From: Atrina japonica
Taxonomy: Eukaryota; Mollusca; Bivalvia; Pterioida; Pinnidae
NCBI GenBank assembly: GCA_030159075.1
Contig: BROG01000486.1
Coordinates: 62,001 to 126,000 of the forward strand
Reading direction: 5' to 3'
Length of the DNA: 64,000 nt
In this document: positions 1 to 12,770 of the stretch, piece by piece
How positions within the stretch are numbered: the stretch's first letter is position 1
Layout of the letters: each line of letters opens with the position of its first letter
Notes under the pieces: model-generated
Seen by the model: the letters and a program-made list of their open reading frames with translations, nothing else
Told to the model about the DNA's origin: nothing
Database searches by the model: none
Translations under genes and position numbers: made by a program

Positions 1-693
1 TAAATGGACTTTCTTCAGACCACGTCTTTATTATGTATAATAATGTGCTAATGAATTTGGTATGATATTATGAAATATGAAATCTTAATTCACATTTAAC
101 ACAAAACAAATTCATGTACATGTTTTATTCGTTTTGTCATACCCGTCATGTGAAAATTAAAAATAAATGACTTTAGTTATTGTTCAGAATTTTGTTCTTC
201 GGCTTTCTTGATTCGGTTATATCCACAATTGATATATATCAATTTCTAAAACTGTGAATGAATCAAAATGTCTTGAAATATAATAACCGTTTCAAGACAT
301 GTAAATTTCAATTATAACATTTTAAAAGTATATTAGTAATGGCTCTTTATTATATCCGCAACCAGCTTTTATCTATTCCTCTGGGAATTATTTATGGGCT
401 TTTTTCAGGAAGTAAGAGTAAGCCCCTACATTGATTACTCAACCCCAGAATACACACTGACGTCTGTTATAATGGACATTGCCGTCCATACTGTTCACAG
501 TTACACATCTTTCAGAAGATAGCTATTCTGAAAATAAGCGTCTTTTTCTAAACTTATAAACTAAAGTTATACACGCTTTAAACATTAGCAATGCTATTGA
601 TCACAAAACGTTCAGTCCTGTATTCCACTATATTTTAGTTAAAGACTACAACTATGCACCTAGTATTGCATCCGAACTATATCATTGGAAGTG

Positions 694-1013
694 CCAATCA
701 ATAATCAAAACTCAGGTCAATTATAACACGACGAATTAGATGTGCAAATGGTCTCAACATGAAGAACAATTACGAATCCCAAACGGGATAAGACATGGTG
801 TCCGGAAGGAGTCAGCGTCTTCTGCTGGATGCCAAACCCGTCGCAAATGTTCCATGGAAACCTTTCTAGTTGGATGAACGGGTCAAATTCGGTACAAAGG
901 TCAAGTTTGGTGATTAGGTCAAGTTCGGTGAAAAGCATGATTGGTGAAACGGAGTCACTGTCTGTGGCCGCGATCCAGAATACTATCTAATATCTCAGAG
1001 AGAGGGACTTCAT
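694..1013 (-). repeat. Dispersed repeat family R4, copy 1
   Basis: This stretch recurs in inverted orientation at 40873-41165. Shared landmarks read on the - strand are GTATTCTGGATC, a CACAGACAGTGAC segment, CATGCTTTTCACCGAACTTGA, and a TCCGGACACC block followed by TTATCCCGTTTGGGATTCGT. Both copies hold a short open frame with a shared stretch (TPSGH...VLSRLGFV), but it has no start or domain I can justify, so I treat it as a transposon-derived relic rather than a gene. The element class is unknown. Confidence 0.65.
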
Positions 1014-1174
1014 AATGCCTAACAAGAAACAAGTTTTACTATCATATGTTTGCTTCGTCTGCCTTCAAATACAATTCTGTTTGGGCATACAATCACTGGT
1101 TACGTTTCTATCCTCGTAAATGAAGCTGTCTCCAAAATACCAATCCTTTCATTTGCTACAGAATTTCAGTTTAA

Positions 1175-2142
1175 AGCGATATAAGCTGCCACAATGATTA
1201 TTTTTGTCCCCTGAAATATGATAAATTGTGTGTTCAAAGACATTATTAAACTCGTTAAATGTTGTAAAAGATCTTCTTTTCGAAGTAATTTGTTTGATTT
1301 TAATTTAAGTTTTCCCGTACTTTAGAAAATCCAGCTGTATTTCCGTATGCAATGTCCTTTCAGAGAAACTCTTTCGCCTTATCAAATGTACTTCGTAATT
1401 CGGCCAGGGGATCTCGGTCTTACGCGCTCGGACTATGTTAAAGACGGCCGATTTTTATGTGTTTTATATTAATTTTTAAAATGCAGGACGTGGTTTTTAT
1501 TGGAAAGCTATTTTGAATACCTGAAGAAAATCGGATGAATATCTGGTCAATAAAAGAAAATTTTCCTTTCTTTAATGTTACCCTGAATGCTGATATTGAC
1601 AAAATCAAAACAATGTAACTGTGAAAAATATGCGTACCTCATGTTTTACAATCGTACCGCCACGTCCGGTGGAGTTGGGCAGTTCATGGTCATATGTTTC
1701 AAGAATGATAAAGCCGAGAATGCTATGGGACGAGTTAAAATGGGTCGAGATCACCCGATATACCCGGCACACGGACAATTTCAGAAAGGAATGTTTTGAA
1801 ACGACGAAAAAAGACCAACTTTGCCTGATTTAGGTATGGAATGATGATGTACGAAAATAAACGCAAAGGGTAATAAGAATAGAATGTATATTAACTGCAA
1901 ATAGCACGTATTTATTCGTCAATTGGCAATCTTAAAAAATTACCGGAAGTTAATTTGCAATGCTCAAAGTAATGGCGGACAAAAATAACTGATATTACGG
2001 GTTACGTTTGGCAAGATTGTTGCAATTTTACACATGCATTTGTTATTCTAACCACCAAATGGTTTTTTTGGAATATATATGATACAAAATACTACATAAA
2101 ATGGGTATGTAAAATTTTTCACCTACGACAGCTCATACCGCT
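1175..2142 (+). mobile_element. Non-autonomous TTAA-flanked DNA transposon, copy 1
   Basis: The element is flanked by TTAA on both sides (1171-1174 and 2143-2146). Its ends are inverted repeats: the left begins AGCGATATAAGCTG and the right, read inward, begins AGCGGTATGAGCTG. A second copy of about 1.0 kb lies inverted at 35595-36607, also between TTAA sites, with similarity over most of its length (for example the ATTTCCGTATGCAATG region and the AAGACCAACTTTG region). TTAA target duplication is the hallmark of piggyBac-type transposition, so I infer a piggyBac-mobilised non-autonomous element. The end bases are not the usual CCC of piggyBac, so the superfamily is provisional. No transposase is visible; the short frames inside are not conserved end to end. 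Confidence 0.75.
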
Positions 2143-2146
2143 TTAA

Positions 2147-3354
2147 CTATGAATTCTATCAAGAATTATTCTGGACGATGAGCCAAACCTGACGACGAGG
2201 AAGCAGACACTGATGAATGGTTAAAATTGTAAGATGGTTGATAAAATATCGAATTAAAAAACTTGTCGAGCTCGAAGATTACATGAGCAATATGTAATGG
2301 TTGCGAAGCCTCTAATAACATAGTGTAAAGCACATTATTGTATTTGTCTGTCAGAAGAACTGGGGTTCCCCGCTAATTCTGGTGACCTTACATGCACACG
2401 CAGGCAACTTTCAAAAGACGAAATCGACCAAAATCATGTAACAGGATTCTGTACCTACAACTAATTCTGATATTGAGATAACATATTTATATTGGATAAC
2501 CCCATTTAAACAGATATAAACAGCAGGATCCAGCAAATATTCCATAAAACCTTTACTCTTACCTAAATACTGGCAGCCGGTAGGGAGAAACATACCAGTT
2601 TTTCTCATATATTAATGGGATAAAAACATACGACTTTTTCTACTTCTATGGTTCCGCGTGAAAAATTAAAAGAGATACTTTTCATCACCTCTCAACTGAT
2701 TTATTTTCTGTACTAAAACTGGTACTTGAAAATACTCGGATACAGTTGTACCTAGTCATTGCTTTTCATAATATTTATTTAGTCCAATATGTGATTATTT
2801 GGAAACCAGAAGACTGTTTTCAATACAATGGAATCCATTTGTGCACCTTTATAGACCGACCTGTTCCTTTATTCACACGAAGCAGGCTTTATTCAGAAGC
2901 TTCTGGAAAAAAGAGATAAGAACTAGCCTGTGACCTTTCACTTGGCTTTTTGAAATAGCGACAACGTTTTCTAATTAATTTTTATACGTATGTGAATTTG
3001 ATATTACCTAAAATCTAGAATTTAAAGACACTACAGAAATAAGCACATACGCTTCCTACTTGGACATTTTACTTAGTTGTTTATCCATTGTGACGAGGAT
3101 TTATTCCTCACTTATTTCATTTGAATTTGACTGAAGACTGCGTGTGTGGCCGTCCAAAAGGGGATGCCCTCCATGTCCTGATTCCAATTTTTTAAGAGGG
3201 ATGCAATGATTATCATTTGCCATGGAACCTTTCATTCCTAAGCTGGATTTTGTAGCTGAGGTCCGTGTGGTGTGTAGTCAATGATTTCATATATACATTA
3301 TTCGGGGACCAGCCAGGAGGTCGGGGACGAATATAATGTCAAATAGGTATGTAG
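2147..3354. other. Intergenic, no gene seen
   Basis: No open frame, splice pattern or RNA gene can be supported. Around 3100-3240 a degraded piece of dispersed family R2 is visible (TTTATTCCTCACTTATTTC followed by TTTGAATTTGACTG), matching the copy near 26015-26050. Confidence 0.5.
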
Positions 3355-5362
3355 TTGCCAGAGGGATAAATCTGTCGCTGAAAGGGGGACCTGTGGTCCC
3401 AATGTCATTTCTATAGATGTGTCTATAGGGGACCAGAGGTAGTACTAGGGGGACCAGAATGCGTAGTATAGGGACCAGAGGTTTATATATAGGGGACCAG
3501 AGGTAACAATGTTACAACCTCTTCTGTTTCTATAGAGGTAATAATTATAGGTATAGGGGACCAGAGGTAACCCAATGTCATTTCTATAAGTATGTGGTCT
3601 ATAGGGGACTAGAGGTAACCCAATGTTATATCTATAGGGGACCAGAGGTAAGCCAATGTCATGTCTATAGGTAACCCAATGTTATATCTATAGGGGACCA
3701 GAGGTAACCCAATGTATATATCTATAGAGGGTAAGCCAATGTTAGGTAACCCCAATGTCCCATTTCTATAGGTATGTGTCTATAGGGGACCAGAGGTAAC
3801 CCAATGTCATATCTATAGGGGACCAGAGGTAACCCAATCATTTCTATAGGTATGTATCTATAGGGGACCAGAGGTAAGCCAATGTATAGGGGACCAGAGG
3901 TAAGCCAATGTAGGGGACCAGAGGTATATATCTATAGGGGACCAGAGGTAACCCAATGTCATTCTATAATATGTATCTGTAGGGGACCAGAGGTAAGCCA
4001 ATGTGTCTATAGGGGACCAGAGGTAACCCAATGTCATTTCTAGGGGACCCAGGGTAAGCCAATGTGTCTATAGGGGACCAGAGGTAACCCAATGTTATAT
4101 CTATAGGGGACCAGAGGTAACCCAATGTTATATCTATAGGGGACCAGAGGTAACCCAATGTTATATCTATAGGGGACCAATGTCATATCTATAGGTATGT
4201 ATCTATAGGGGACCAGAGGTAACCCAATGTTATATCTATAGGGACCAGAGGGGAAGAAGTAACCCAATGTCATTTCATAGGTCTATAATATGGTATCTGT
4301 CATATCTATAGGGGACCAGAGGTAAGCCAATGTTATATCTATAGGTATATCTATCTATAGGGGATATCCAGAGGGTAACCCAATGTTATATCTATAGGGC
4401 ACCAGAGGTAAGCCAATGTTATATCTATAGGGGAGGTAACCCAATGTTATATCTATAGGGGACCAGAGGTAACCCAATGTTATATCTATAGGGGGACCAG
4501 AGGTAAGCCAATGTTATATCTATAGGTATACTATAGGGGACCAGAGGTAACTATAGGGGACCAGAGGTAAGCCAATGAGGTAACTATAGGGGACCAGATG
4601 TTATATCTATAGGGGACCAGAGGTAACCCAATGTTATATCTATATATCTATACCAGAGGTATGTTATATCTATAGGGGACCAGAAGTAACCCAATGTCAT
4701 TTCTATAGGTATGTATCTATAGGGGACCAGAGGTAAGTTATATCTATAGGTATATATCTATAGGGGACCAGAGGTAACCCAATGTCATATCTATAGGGGA
4801 CCAGAGGTAACCCAATGTCATATCTATAGGGGGGGTACCAGTTAGGGGACCAGAGGTAACCCAATGTCATATCTATAATATGTATCTATAGGGGACCAGA
4901 GGTAAGCCAATGTTATATCTATAGGTATATATCTATAGGGGACCAGAGGTAACCCAATGTTATATCTATAGTGGACCAGAGGTAACCCAATTTACTAACT
5001 TTATATATGTTCGATAGGAGACCAGGAGTAACCCAATGTTCAAATCTCCCGCTTCTCGATATTTCATTAAAACTTGTGTGTAAACCTTTTCCTCTATTTT
5101 ACTTCCCTGATAACAAATATATTTTGACTGTTCATTTAGTAACATGATTCTTTCATTGTATAGATTATATAATAAGTACCAACGTCTTTAATAAATTATT
5201 ATAACTATCTTTTCAAAACATTAATATTATATTTAATCTTACTTTCATTTTATGGTTTCCGGAAGTGTTGAACTATTTTTATTTGCGTAGACGAACGACA
5301 TTTGTGTGTGATATCAGGGGGACCAGAGGTCCCCATTGAGCGACAGATTTATCCTTCTGCAA
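3355..5362. mobile_element. TIR-bounded element with internal minisatellite
   Basis: Near-identical inverted ends of about 42 bp bound this segment. The left end (3359-3400) reads GGATAAATCTGTCGCTGAAA then GGGGGACC. The right end (5317-5360) read on the other strand gives GGATAAATCTGTCGCTCAAT then GGGGACC. Nearly everything between is a 33-bp tandem array whose unit includes GGGGACCAGAGGT, the same bases as the inner part of the ends, so the array may have grown from the terminal repeat. No coding capacity is visible. The superfamily is unknown. Confidence 0.7.
3404..5045. repeat. 33-bp minisatellite
   Basis: About 45-50 imperfect copies of a 33-bp unit, with core AGGGGACCAGAGGTAACCCA followed by ATGTTATATCTAT. 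Many copies are truncated or joined out of register (for example near 4330-4380 and 4540-4670), which indicates repeated unequal exchange or slippage. Short open frames inside, such as the - strand run of LPLVPYRY units at 4040-4273, are a by-product of a unit length divisible by three. Confidence 0.95.
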
Positions 5363-7055
5363 TTAAGTTAGGAAGTAGTATATGAAAGGAGCTGTTAGTT
5401 TCTTTGAACGCGGAAGTAATGACGTAGTAATTTTATTTGAGGCAAAAACGCTATTAAATTTCAGATATGAAAGTGATGTTGGTTTGTTTCATAAATAATC
5501 AGCATCTAAATTTTTTTTAATGCAATTAAGGTATAAATACCGCGATTCGTATTTTTGAAATAACGATAAGTGGGAGACATTAGTCGAAAATGATGGGAGC
5601 AATCATTACGTGATTGCTTTTGATTTTGATAAGAGCATGATATCCTATTATATAAGTTTAGTGGACGACGGAAATTTGGAACAAAATGTTTTTTATCATT
5701 TAAAATGATTTCGTTTGTGCAAAATGGAATAAATATAACACCGAAAACGAAATGTGTCGTATGAAATATTGAAAGAACTGTAGTTTATATGTAGTTTTTT
5801 ACATTTCGACATAAAAACTGTCTACATATAATAAAATGTTACTTTTAACACGAGTTTTGTGTAATAATGGATAAAGTCAGAATTATCATGTTAAACAAGA
5901 TCGAACCACTCTAGCCGGCTAGGCCAACAATGAACGAAACAGACTGGAATATGGACTTGTTTTAAAAAAAATAATTCTGAATTATTCCATAAATGTTTTT
6001 CTAAATTACGTTTTATATTCTTGATATATACTAATATTTAATACATTTTCTTAAAAAAAAATCCAAGTTCTTCACCATTGTTGACAACCATTATGCAGAA
6101 CAGTGAAAATTACTGCAACTGTCATTTTGTAAACTTTTACATATATAGACATTACTACATCGCTGATGTCAATTGCTATATAAACACTACTAAAATGAAT
6201 GATTACACTGGATGAATTTGACCAGGAACATGATGACCACTCCATTTCTCACTACTGTCTGTGAACTTGGTGTTAGTTGACGGGAAATCGCCGTTAAATT
6301 AGTTCTGTTGACTCTATTTTCACAAAAATGTTATCTGGTGGGACTTTTTGTCGTAATAGATATTAAGTAACTGAAAGCTTGCATTAATTTATTCCCAAAC
6401 TTCCTTTGAAATACCTTTGGCGGCGAATTGATGCTTTGCATCAAATTTTTCTTGTATTTATATAATGTCCCCTGAACCTTCCGAAATATAATACTGTGGT
6501 ATCTTTGTTTCTATATTTTACCCATCTTTTACATTCAATAGGATCATGCATTCGAAAACAAAACGATCATGATATTCATGTATCATTATAGGCGAATGAC
6601 GATTCAATGGCAAAGATTTTATATTAAGTTTGTTTTTTGTTTTACTTGTGCAATATTGACGGCTCTGTCCTTGATTTATATGGATGATTATAATTGGCAT
6701 TTAATGTTTTATTCGTTCACTGTGTACTTTATTCGTCCTTTTGTCTGCAGATTAATATGTGATAAACACCATTCTTTGAATTGATATCTTTGTTCTAAGC
6801 GTGATATACCAAGGCTTGATGCCTCTTACGTTAATTCGCAGAATTCTTTTGCTTTAGATTTATCTATTTGAACCCCCCAAACCTGCTGATATTTTGCTTA
6901 CGATAACGAATATTAGGTAAAGTGTGTGGGTTGGCGAGTTAATATAAACGACGATATAAATAATACAACTACAGATATTGTAAAAAAAAATCAAAACACA
7001 TCAAAAACCATATTCGAAACGAAATCTATCATTTCTTGATTGTTTGAATGGTGTT
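5363..7055. other. Intergenic, no gene seen
   Basis: AT-rich sequence without supportable genes. The open frames near 6518-6784 overlap on opposite strands, have no family resemblance and no splice context, and are best read as chance. Confidence 0.5.
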
Positions 7056-7215
7056 TTACGCCACATTCTATGGTATTTAGTAATATAGTGGCGGTCACAT
7101 TTTAATGGTGGAGGAAAGAACCCGGTTATAAGGTACCCGGAAGGAGACCATCGGCCTCCCGTAAGTAAACTGTAAAATTTCTCACAAAGTAACTTAGATT
7201 TCAGTGGGACTCTAA
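7056..7215 (+). repeat. Dispersed repeat family R1, copy 1
   Basis: Starts with TTTACGCCACATTCTATGG and continues with a TGGTGGAGGAAAGAACCC block and TTTCTCACAAAGTAACTTAG. Equivalent copies are at 17094-17240, 44806-44960, 58976-59040 and, inverted, 33953-34030. The family is anciently diverged and non-coding; its class is not clear from these copies. Confidence 0.7.
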
Positions 7216-7299
7216 CCTACCTGCCTAGAAATGAGAGACGTCACGGTTTAAAGAGTTATGCAAAATCTGAGGTTTGTATAATGCATGTTTATGTTTAGG

Positions 7300-7460
7300 A
7301 TTAGATATTATAAACATAATACCAAAGTTATAATGCTCAAGACGATCGTTTCTGTCAATTACTCTTCATCAGTTGAGTTCCAATTTAACAAAAGAAAAGG
7401 TTTTCTAAAGGAAAACTGGTGAAAGACCAGACCAAAAATAAATCTAAATGCATAGCCAAG
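7300..7460 (+). repeat. Dispersed repeat family R3, copy 1
   Basis: The block ATAATACCAAAGTTATAATG then CTCAAGACGATCGTTTCTGT and a CTTCATCAGTTGAG segment recurs at 35085-35260 and, more degraded, at 25725-25880. No coding potential; likely a short interspersed or truncated element. Confidence 0.65.
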
Positions 7461-9730
7461 TCCGTGCACGATATATACACCGATTTTTGCATTATTAATC
7501 AATCACACAAAATGCAAATACCTGAGATTAAACCACGTGGTATAGGCTTAGGTGTTTACCCCGCCTGCTGATCATTCAGTTCTCGGAAATGATTATATCT
7601 CTCGTAAAAAAAACTTGTGTATGTATAAGTAAAAAGTTTTGACGGGTTGTTCTACACAATGTTGTTTTAATATATACTAGTATGTATATCGAAGACGGAA
7701 GTGTTTTAAGATTGTAACCCGATAAGTATAAAACAGGTGAAGGAAAACATACCTTGATATTGATATAGAGGTATTGTTTGGAATGACATTTTATAAACAG
7801 GTGACGGGAAAGTTTAGCATCATATCTAGAAAGAAATATTTTATCTAGATACGGAGTAATGCATAAAACTATCAGGTGTGTCAGAAGCAGAACTCGAATT
7901 TTGTTTTAGATGAACTTTTATCACCGGCTATAAAATGGTTTTCTTTTATAACGGGTAAGTCGAATGCTTTTTATATTTTTTGCATTTTTGATATAGCATA
8001 TATTGGACGATTTATTACCTTTCACGACACCATCTTTTTGTTTTTTGTTTGTTTGTTTATTTTTATTTAGGAATAAACTGGTACCGTGTAAATGTTAGAG
8101 TTGTATCTTCTGTAAGCAAATTACCCGACGGAGCGTTCGCATTATATCACTTTACAGTCGTACTACTTGTATAGGACTGGTGTGCGAACATAAATACTAG
8201 GTTGCTTGATATCATCCTTTATACTTGCAATACAACACTTTCAATAGCATTCTTTAAATAACGAAGTTCGCATTTCAAGTTAAAGTATAAAGTACATATT
8301 TGACTTTACAGAGAACATGCATGTTGTTGTCAGATGAATACTTGTCAAGTACACTTAAACTGTGCTGACATAAATTTAGCAATAACAAGTTTACAGGGAT
8401 TTAAAAATCATTTATTTTACTGCAAGATACATAAATTAATGTCGATGTATCAACATACTATGTACTTTACTTATTGTTAAGTAAGAGTATCGTCATTGTT
8501 TGTAATCAGGACGCTGTTATCTCTATCTAGATATCTATCATCAGCAATTTTGTTTCGATTTATTGTTCACTGAAGCTTACTGAAGAAAAGTGGAAGGTAA
8601 CAATTATTTGTAAAGTCACTTATTAACAGTAAACATTTAACTCCATAGGTCCAGGATACCGATGCAATTTTAGACTTAAAACGTCAAAAGTTTTGTCTTC
8701 AGCGAAACGATAATTTACCATGATAATCTTTGAGTATAGTTAAGGCAACTTTGGAGATAAACACTTGTAAAATGTCTAACATTGTAGTATTAGGTACTTC
8801 GGAATTGTAACACAGAGATCTGAGTATCCAGGATCCAGATGGCTGACAGGCCACCTTTTGACAAACTTTTTGACGCCACAATTAAATGCCCGTCAAAACA
8901 CTTGTGTGATTATGACATCACAATCGAATGACATCAAAAACGCACATGGACAGTTATGTGGCAGACACTTGGCGATAGTCAATTGTAAAACGGAATATTG
9001 AAGTACTGGGTACCTGGGTAATGTAACACGCAATACACAGAAAATTATGATACAAAATACAGAGTACCCAAAAATTTAAAGCAAGATTTAATGGGTTTTC
9101 TTATATTGATACCTAGCGCCAGGTTGGCAACATTGTTATCATTAAGGATGCACATTTGCATTTAGAACATTTTACTACAGACTGATTTTCTCATTGTACA
9201 CTATACCGTATAAAGAGAAATTTGGCATTGTTAGCAAGTTGATTGAGATTGCTAAAATTGAATATCGTTAACAATTCACTCCTCATCGTAGGTAAGAGTT
9301 ATGTTTTTTTAATTTTAAAAATTGCTAAAATTACTTCTCGCTCAAATTATATACCATATTATAAGGACAAAACGCAAAATTTACGTCTCGCTAAAATTTC
9401 CACTTATACGGTATTGTATTGTATCCGTATGTTTTGCATGTGATTCAAATGTGTTCCCAGTGTTATGTATAAGTGACATGCAATTGATAGATATCAAGTT
9501 ACAAAAAGACAGTATAACTTTATAGCAACAATACAGTAGTATCGTTGTTTCTGATTGTTCTCTCTCTGTCTCTGTCTCTCTCTCATTCACGATAACTTTA
9601 CGGCTATACTGTTCGTCAAAAGTGATTGTTTCGACTTTTCTATCAATTGATTCGTTTATATTATAGTTATCTCCCTTTATTATCTGCATATTTTTATATT
9701 TCCCACATATTTCGGATCACAGAGTTTTAT
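7461..9730. other. Intergenic, no gene seen
   Basis: Apart from a short CT-rich patch at 9561-9590 there is no array, no convincing coding frame and no RNA gene. The 102-residue - strand frame at 9381-9689 crosses that CT-rich patch (low-complexity RERETETEREQ) and is not supported. Confidence 0.5.
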
Positions 9731-9910
9731 ATACAGTCGAACCTTGATACATTGAAAGCGAAGGGAATTAATTCTTCTTTCAAATAAACAGGGTTTTCAA
9801 AATAACCGGGTTATAATGGTAATATATCTAATAAAATTTAGCCGGGGATCAAACTAATTCCAAATAAAGCAGGAATATAATGTAACAGGGATCAATAAAG
9901 ATGGGTTCGA

Positions 9911-9912
<2 letters not shown>
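9731..9912 (+). mobile_element. MITE, pogo/Tigger-like ends
   Basis: The left end reads TACAGTCGAACCTTG and the right end GGTTCGACC, giving an inverted terminal match of CAGTCGAACC type. The interior is non-coding. CAGT ends beside a TA dinucleotide are typical of pogo/Tigger-class Tc1-mariner elements, so this is inferred to be a short derivative. The right end runs directly into a CA microsatellite. Confidence 0.5.

Positions 9913-9977
<65 letters not shown>
9912..9977. repeat. (CA)n microsatellite
   Basis: Uninterrupted CA dinucleotide tract of about 66 bp abutting the right end of the MITE at 9731-9912. Confidence 0.97.
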
Positions 9978-9982
<5 letters not shown>

Positions 9983-10010
9983 CGAATACAATAAACAAAC
10001 CTATGTGAAA

Positions 10011-10045
10011 ACGTGAAGCTGAATTGTATTATTTCAGCTTCACGT
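10011..10045. repeat. Perfect 13-bp inverted repeat (hairpin)
   Basis: Arms ACGTGAAGCTGAA (10011-10023) and TTCAGCTTCACGT (10033-10045) are exact reverse complements around a 9-base AT-rich loop. It may be a foldback remnant; no T-run follows and no gene is near, so it is not called a terminator. Confidence 0.8.
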
Positions 10046-10344
10046 CGTTTAACCTGTAGATTTAGTGTGGTTAGACTAAAAAATGAATTAAATTAATTAA
10101 TTAATTAGTTAGTTTCTTGCCAATTTTACACAGTTTTGCTTATTTCATTAACATTTTTCTATTTCGTTGGTAGTTTAGTTTTAATTTTATAGTAATTCAC
10201 TTGCTTGATTTCGGTATTTCATATACAAAGATAAACTATTCGCTGACAAATTATTGACACGGGGATTTCGAAAACCGCGTTTGATGTCAAGATGGTTATT
10301 GGGACGTCTGTAACAATTGTTACGAGGAGTCTTTACTCGCGGAT

Positions 10345-10520
10345 TTCACTGTGGACTCACGGCGGGTTCGACCGTTCGACAAGGGATGCTTACTCTTCCA
10401 TGCCTCTGATCCCACCTCTTGATTTCCATAGGTCCTGTTTGTCCATTTTTGCCGGATTTATATCTATATCCTGGACATCCTAAAGATTTATACTTTGGTA
10501 TCTGATATTTTTCATATTTT
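10345..10520 (+). repeat. Dispersed repeat family R2, copy
   Basis: Landmarks are GACTCACGGCGGGTTCGACC, a GGATGCTTACTC block and, downstream, ATCCTGGACATCC and ATTTATACTTTGGTATCTGA. The same order is seen at 10908-11050 and 26044-26190 (+) and inverted at 37280-37435 and 45008-45140. This is an abundant non-coding dispersed repeat; its class is unknown. Confidence 0.75.
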
Positions 10521-10569
10521 GATAGACATATAACATGTAGCAATTGTGTGTGGGGGTGATTATTTATGT

Positions 10570-10670
10570 TGCTGTACAAACTTTTAGTGCTTTATATAAT
10601 TTGTATCATGACTTGTATCTATTTGCTTAGATAAAACACCTTAGGATATATAGTGTTGTTGTTGTTGTCG
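10570..10670 (+). repeat. Dispersed repeat shared with 62165-62260
   Basis: The segment with AGTGCTTTATATAATTTG, GACTTGTATC, TTGCTTAGAT and GATATATAGTGTTGTTG recurs at 62165-62260 in the same order and orientation. It ends in GTT and GT-rich simple sequence. Probably the 3' end of an old retroelement; this is an inference. Confidence 0.55.
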
Positions 10671-10907
10671 TTGTTGTGTGTGGGTGTGTGTGTGTGTATG
10701 GGATAGTATGTTGTTTGTGTAAAATGATAATACCAATACTACTAGTAGTTCTGCTACTACTACTACTACTACTACTGCTCTGCTGATAATGATTCAAAGA
10801 AGTATTTCTCCGATTTGAATAATACTTTATTTTCAGGCATTGTCATCCCTTTATACACATGTATAATTAACTTTATTAACATTTGACAACATTGCATCTT
10901 TTCATAC

Positions 10908-11050
10908 TATGAACTCACGGCGGGTGTGACCAGTCAACAGGGGATACTTACTCCTCCATGACACCTGATCTAACCTCTGGATTTCCACAGGCCCGTGGTT
11001 GTCTAATATCACGAGATTTGTGTGTATCTTGGATATTTGAAGATTTATCT
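10908..11050 (+). repeat. Dispersed repeat family R2, second nearby copy
   Basis: GAACTCACGGCGGGTGTGAC, CAGTCAACAGGGGATACTTA and CTCCTCCATG match the R2 consensus. It lies in the same orientation about 560 bp after the copy at 10345. Confidence 0.75.
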
Positions 11051-12770
11051 TTTCGTATTTGAGATTTTATATTCTATGACTTTTGTACTTAAGACTATAT
11101 TATTTTTAGAATGTTTTGGATACATTATATAATTTATTACATGCTATCGCCTCCCTGATTGAAATGTCTATCGAAAGAAGTGATCGGTGTATAACTGTAC
11201 TTAAAGTATGTCGAATAAAAAAAAACCGGTTAGATATCAACTAAAGCCATTGGATGTCAATATAGATAGATAGAACGATAGGTATATGTAGATCAGGTTA
11301 CATAATATATATTCCAGGTTATCGATGTCGACTTCCCTTCAAAGTTATACGTATATTGACCTCGATGGGTATTTGAAAGTTTTATAGATATTAAAGTAAA
11401 TTCTCATACATCTTTCATTGGACATTTTTCATATTACTGTATTTTGTCAAAATGAGTTATGTTAAACTTGTAAACATGTACAGACCATTGATCTAGAGAT
11501 ATGACATATTAACTAGACAAAGCAACAAAGTCCTGAGTTTTAAGTTGTTACGAATAATAAATTCTGATCCATAACTATTTGCTGCATGGCTCTGAAATAT
11601 TTGCGTTTATGATAATGCATTCAGTTGAAACGCTTACACGCAATATCCGTTTTTCTATTCAAAATGCGAAACATGCATATTTGTAGTTCCAAGTTCACAG
11701 GCTATCATTATATATTTACTTCCTGTTTTCCATAATTATTATCACAAGTTTTTTTCAATTAAGATTTACTTCCTGGTTTAGGGTTTCGAAAACTTAAATA
11801 TTAAAATCACTTCCTCATTGATAAATTTTGAAAGATTAAGATTTTTAAGCTTGTCTATAAATGCCATTCAAGGGAACAGACACGATGTCGTTATGGATAG
11901 GTGGCCTTTAGAAAGAGGTTTATTCATTATAAAAATGTTTGAATGACTTTAATAGGCAGGTGCGCTTTATATAAAAGTGGCTTTTATTGCAAGTTTGACG
12001 GTATTCAAAATGTGTTTTGTAATACTATACCCGACTTCACTAAATACGAGTACATGACAAATTATCTTGTCGTAGGAAATAACGACAAAATTTCATACAT
12101 TTATGTATACACATGGTTCGGTCATCCACACATATGTTTGTTTATATCCCGTGGGTGCATTGCCTTCCCCGCACATGTACACTCATTTTACAAAATCATA
12201 CAGATGCATTTATTTGTATGTCAATGTATTCGTGAAAACTATTACTAAGACACAAACCATAAATTTCTAATCTTTTGTTTTTTTCGTGTGTCCTTTATTG
12301 TACTTATTGTAGATAGACCTCGAATAGTTCTTCAAGTTTCTCACACACATTGCTGGAAAATGGACATCGATTATGTTTAGTGACAATTATCCTGTTCAAC
12401 TATTCTGTCAAAGTTCGGAAATCATTTAAAAGTAGACTTAAGAAATAGATTAAATAGGCATGTAAATTACGATACGATGACATTTGTCATTGCTTAATGA
12501 TATGTTGCTGGTGTTTTTGTATCAATGTAATTCCTGGCTTTCGTTGTTAACTCGCATTTATTCGTCCTCTTTTTGAAACAGGACAGGTTAGGTATATTCT
12601 CCTTTACAACAATAATGTAACTTTTCTTCTGTGTTAACCTAAGGCAGTCGTTTATGCGGAGGATAATTGGAGGGATTTAAGAAATTTGATATAATGATAA
12701 AAATATATACAATCATTTAAATATTGCTACAGTATCAGTGACATCTCATTAAGTCTGTCCACATATGGAC
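11051..12770. other. Intergenic, no gene seen
   Basis: AT-rich and without arrays. The 101-residue + frame at 11943-12248 has no recognisable domain or splice context and is not supported. Confidence 0.5.

Noticed and set aside
3964..4273. LPLVPYRY repeat frames
   Set aside because: By-product of the 33-bp minisatellite; not open through the whole array.
10011..10045. Hairpin as a transcription terminator
   Set aside because: Eukaryotic context, no T-run and no adjacent gene.
11943..12248. 101-codon frame
   Set aside because: No family resemblance, no splice context, AT-rich region where such frames occur by chance.
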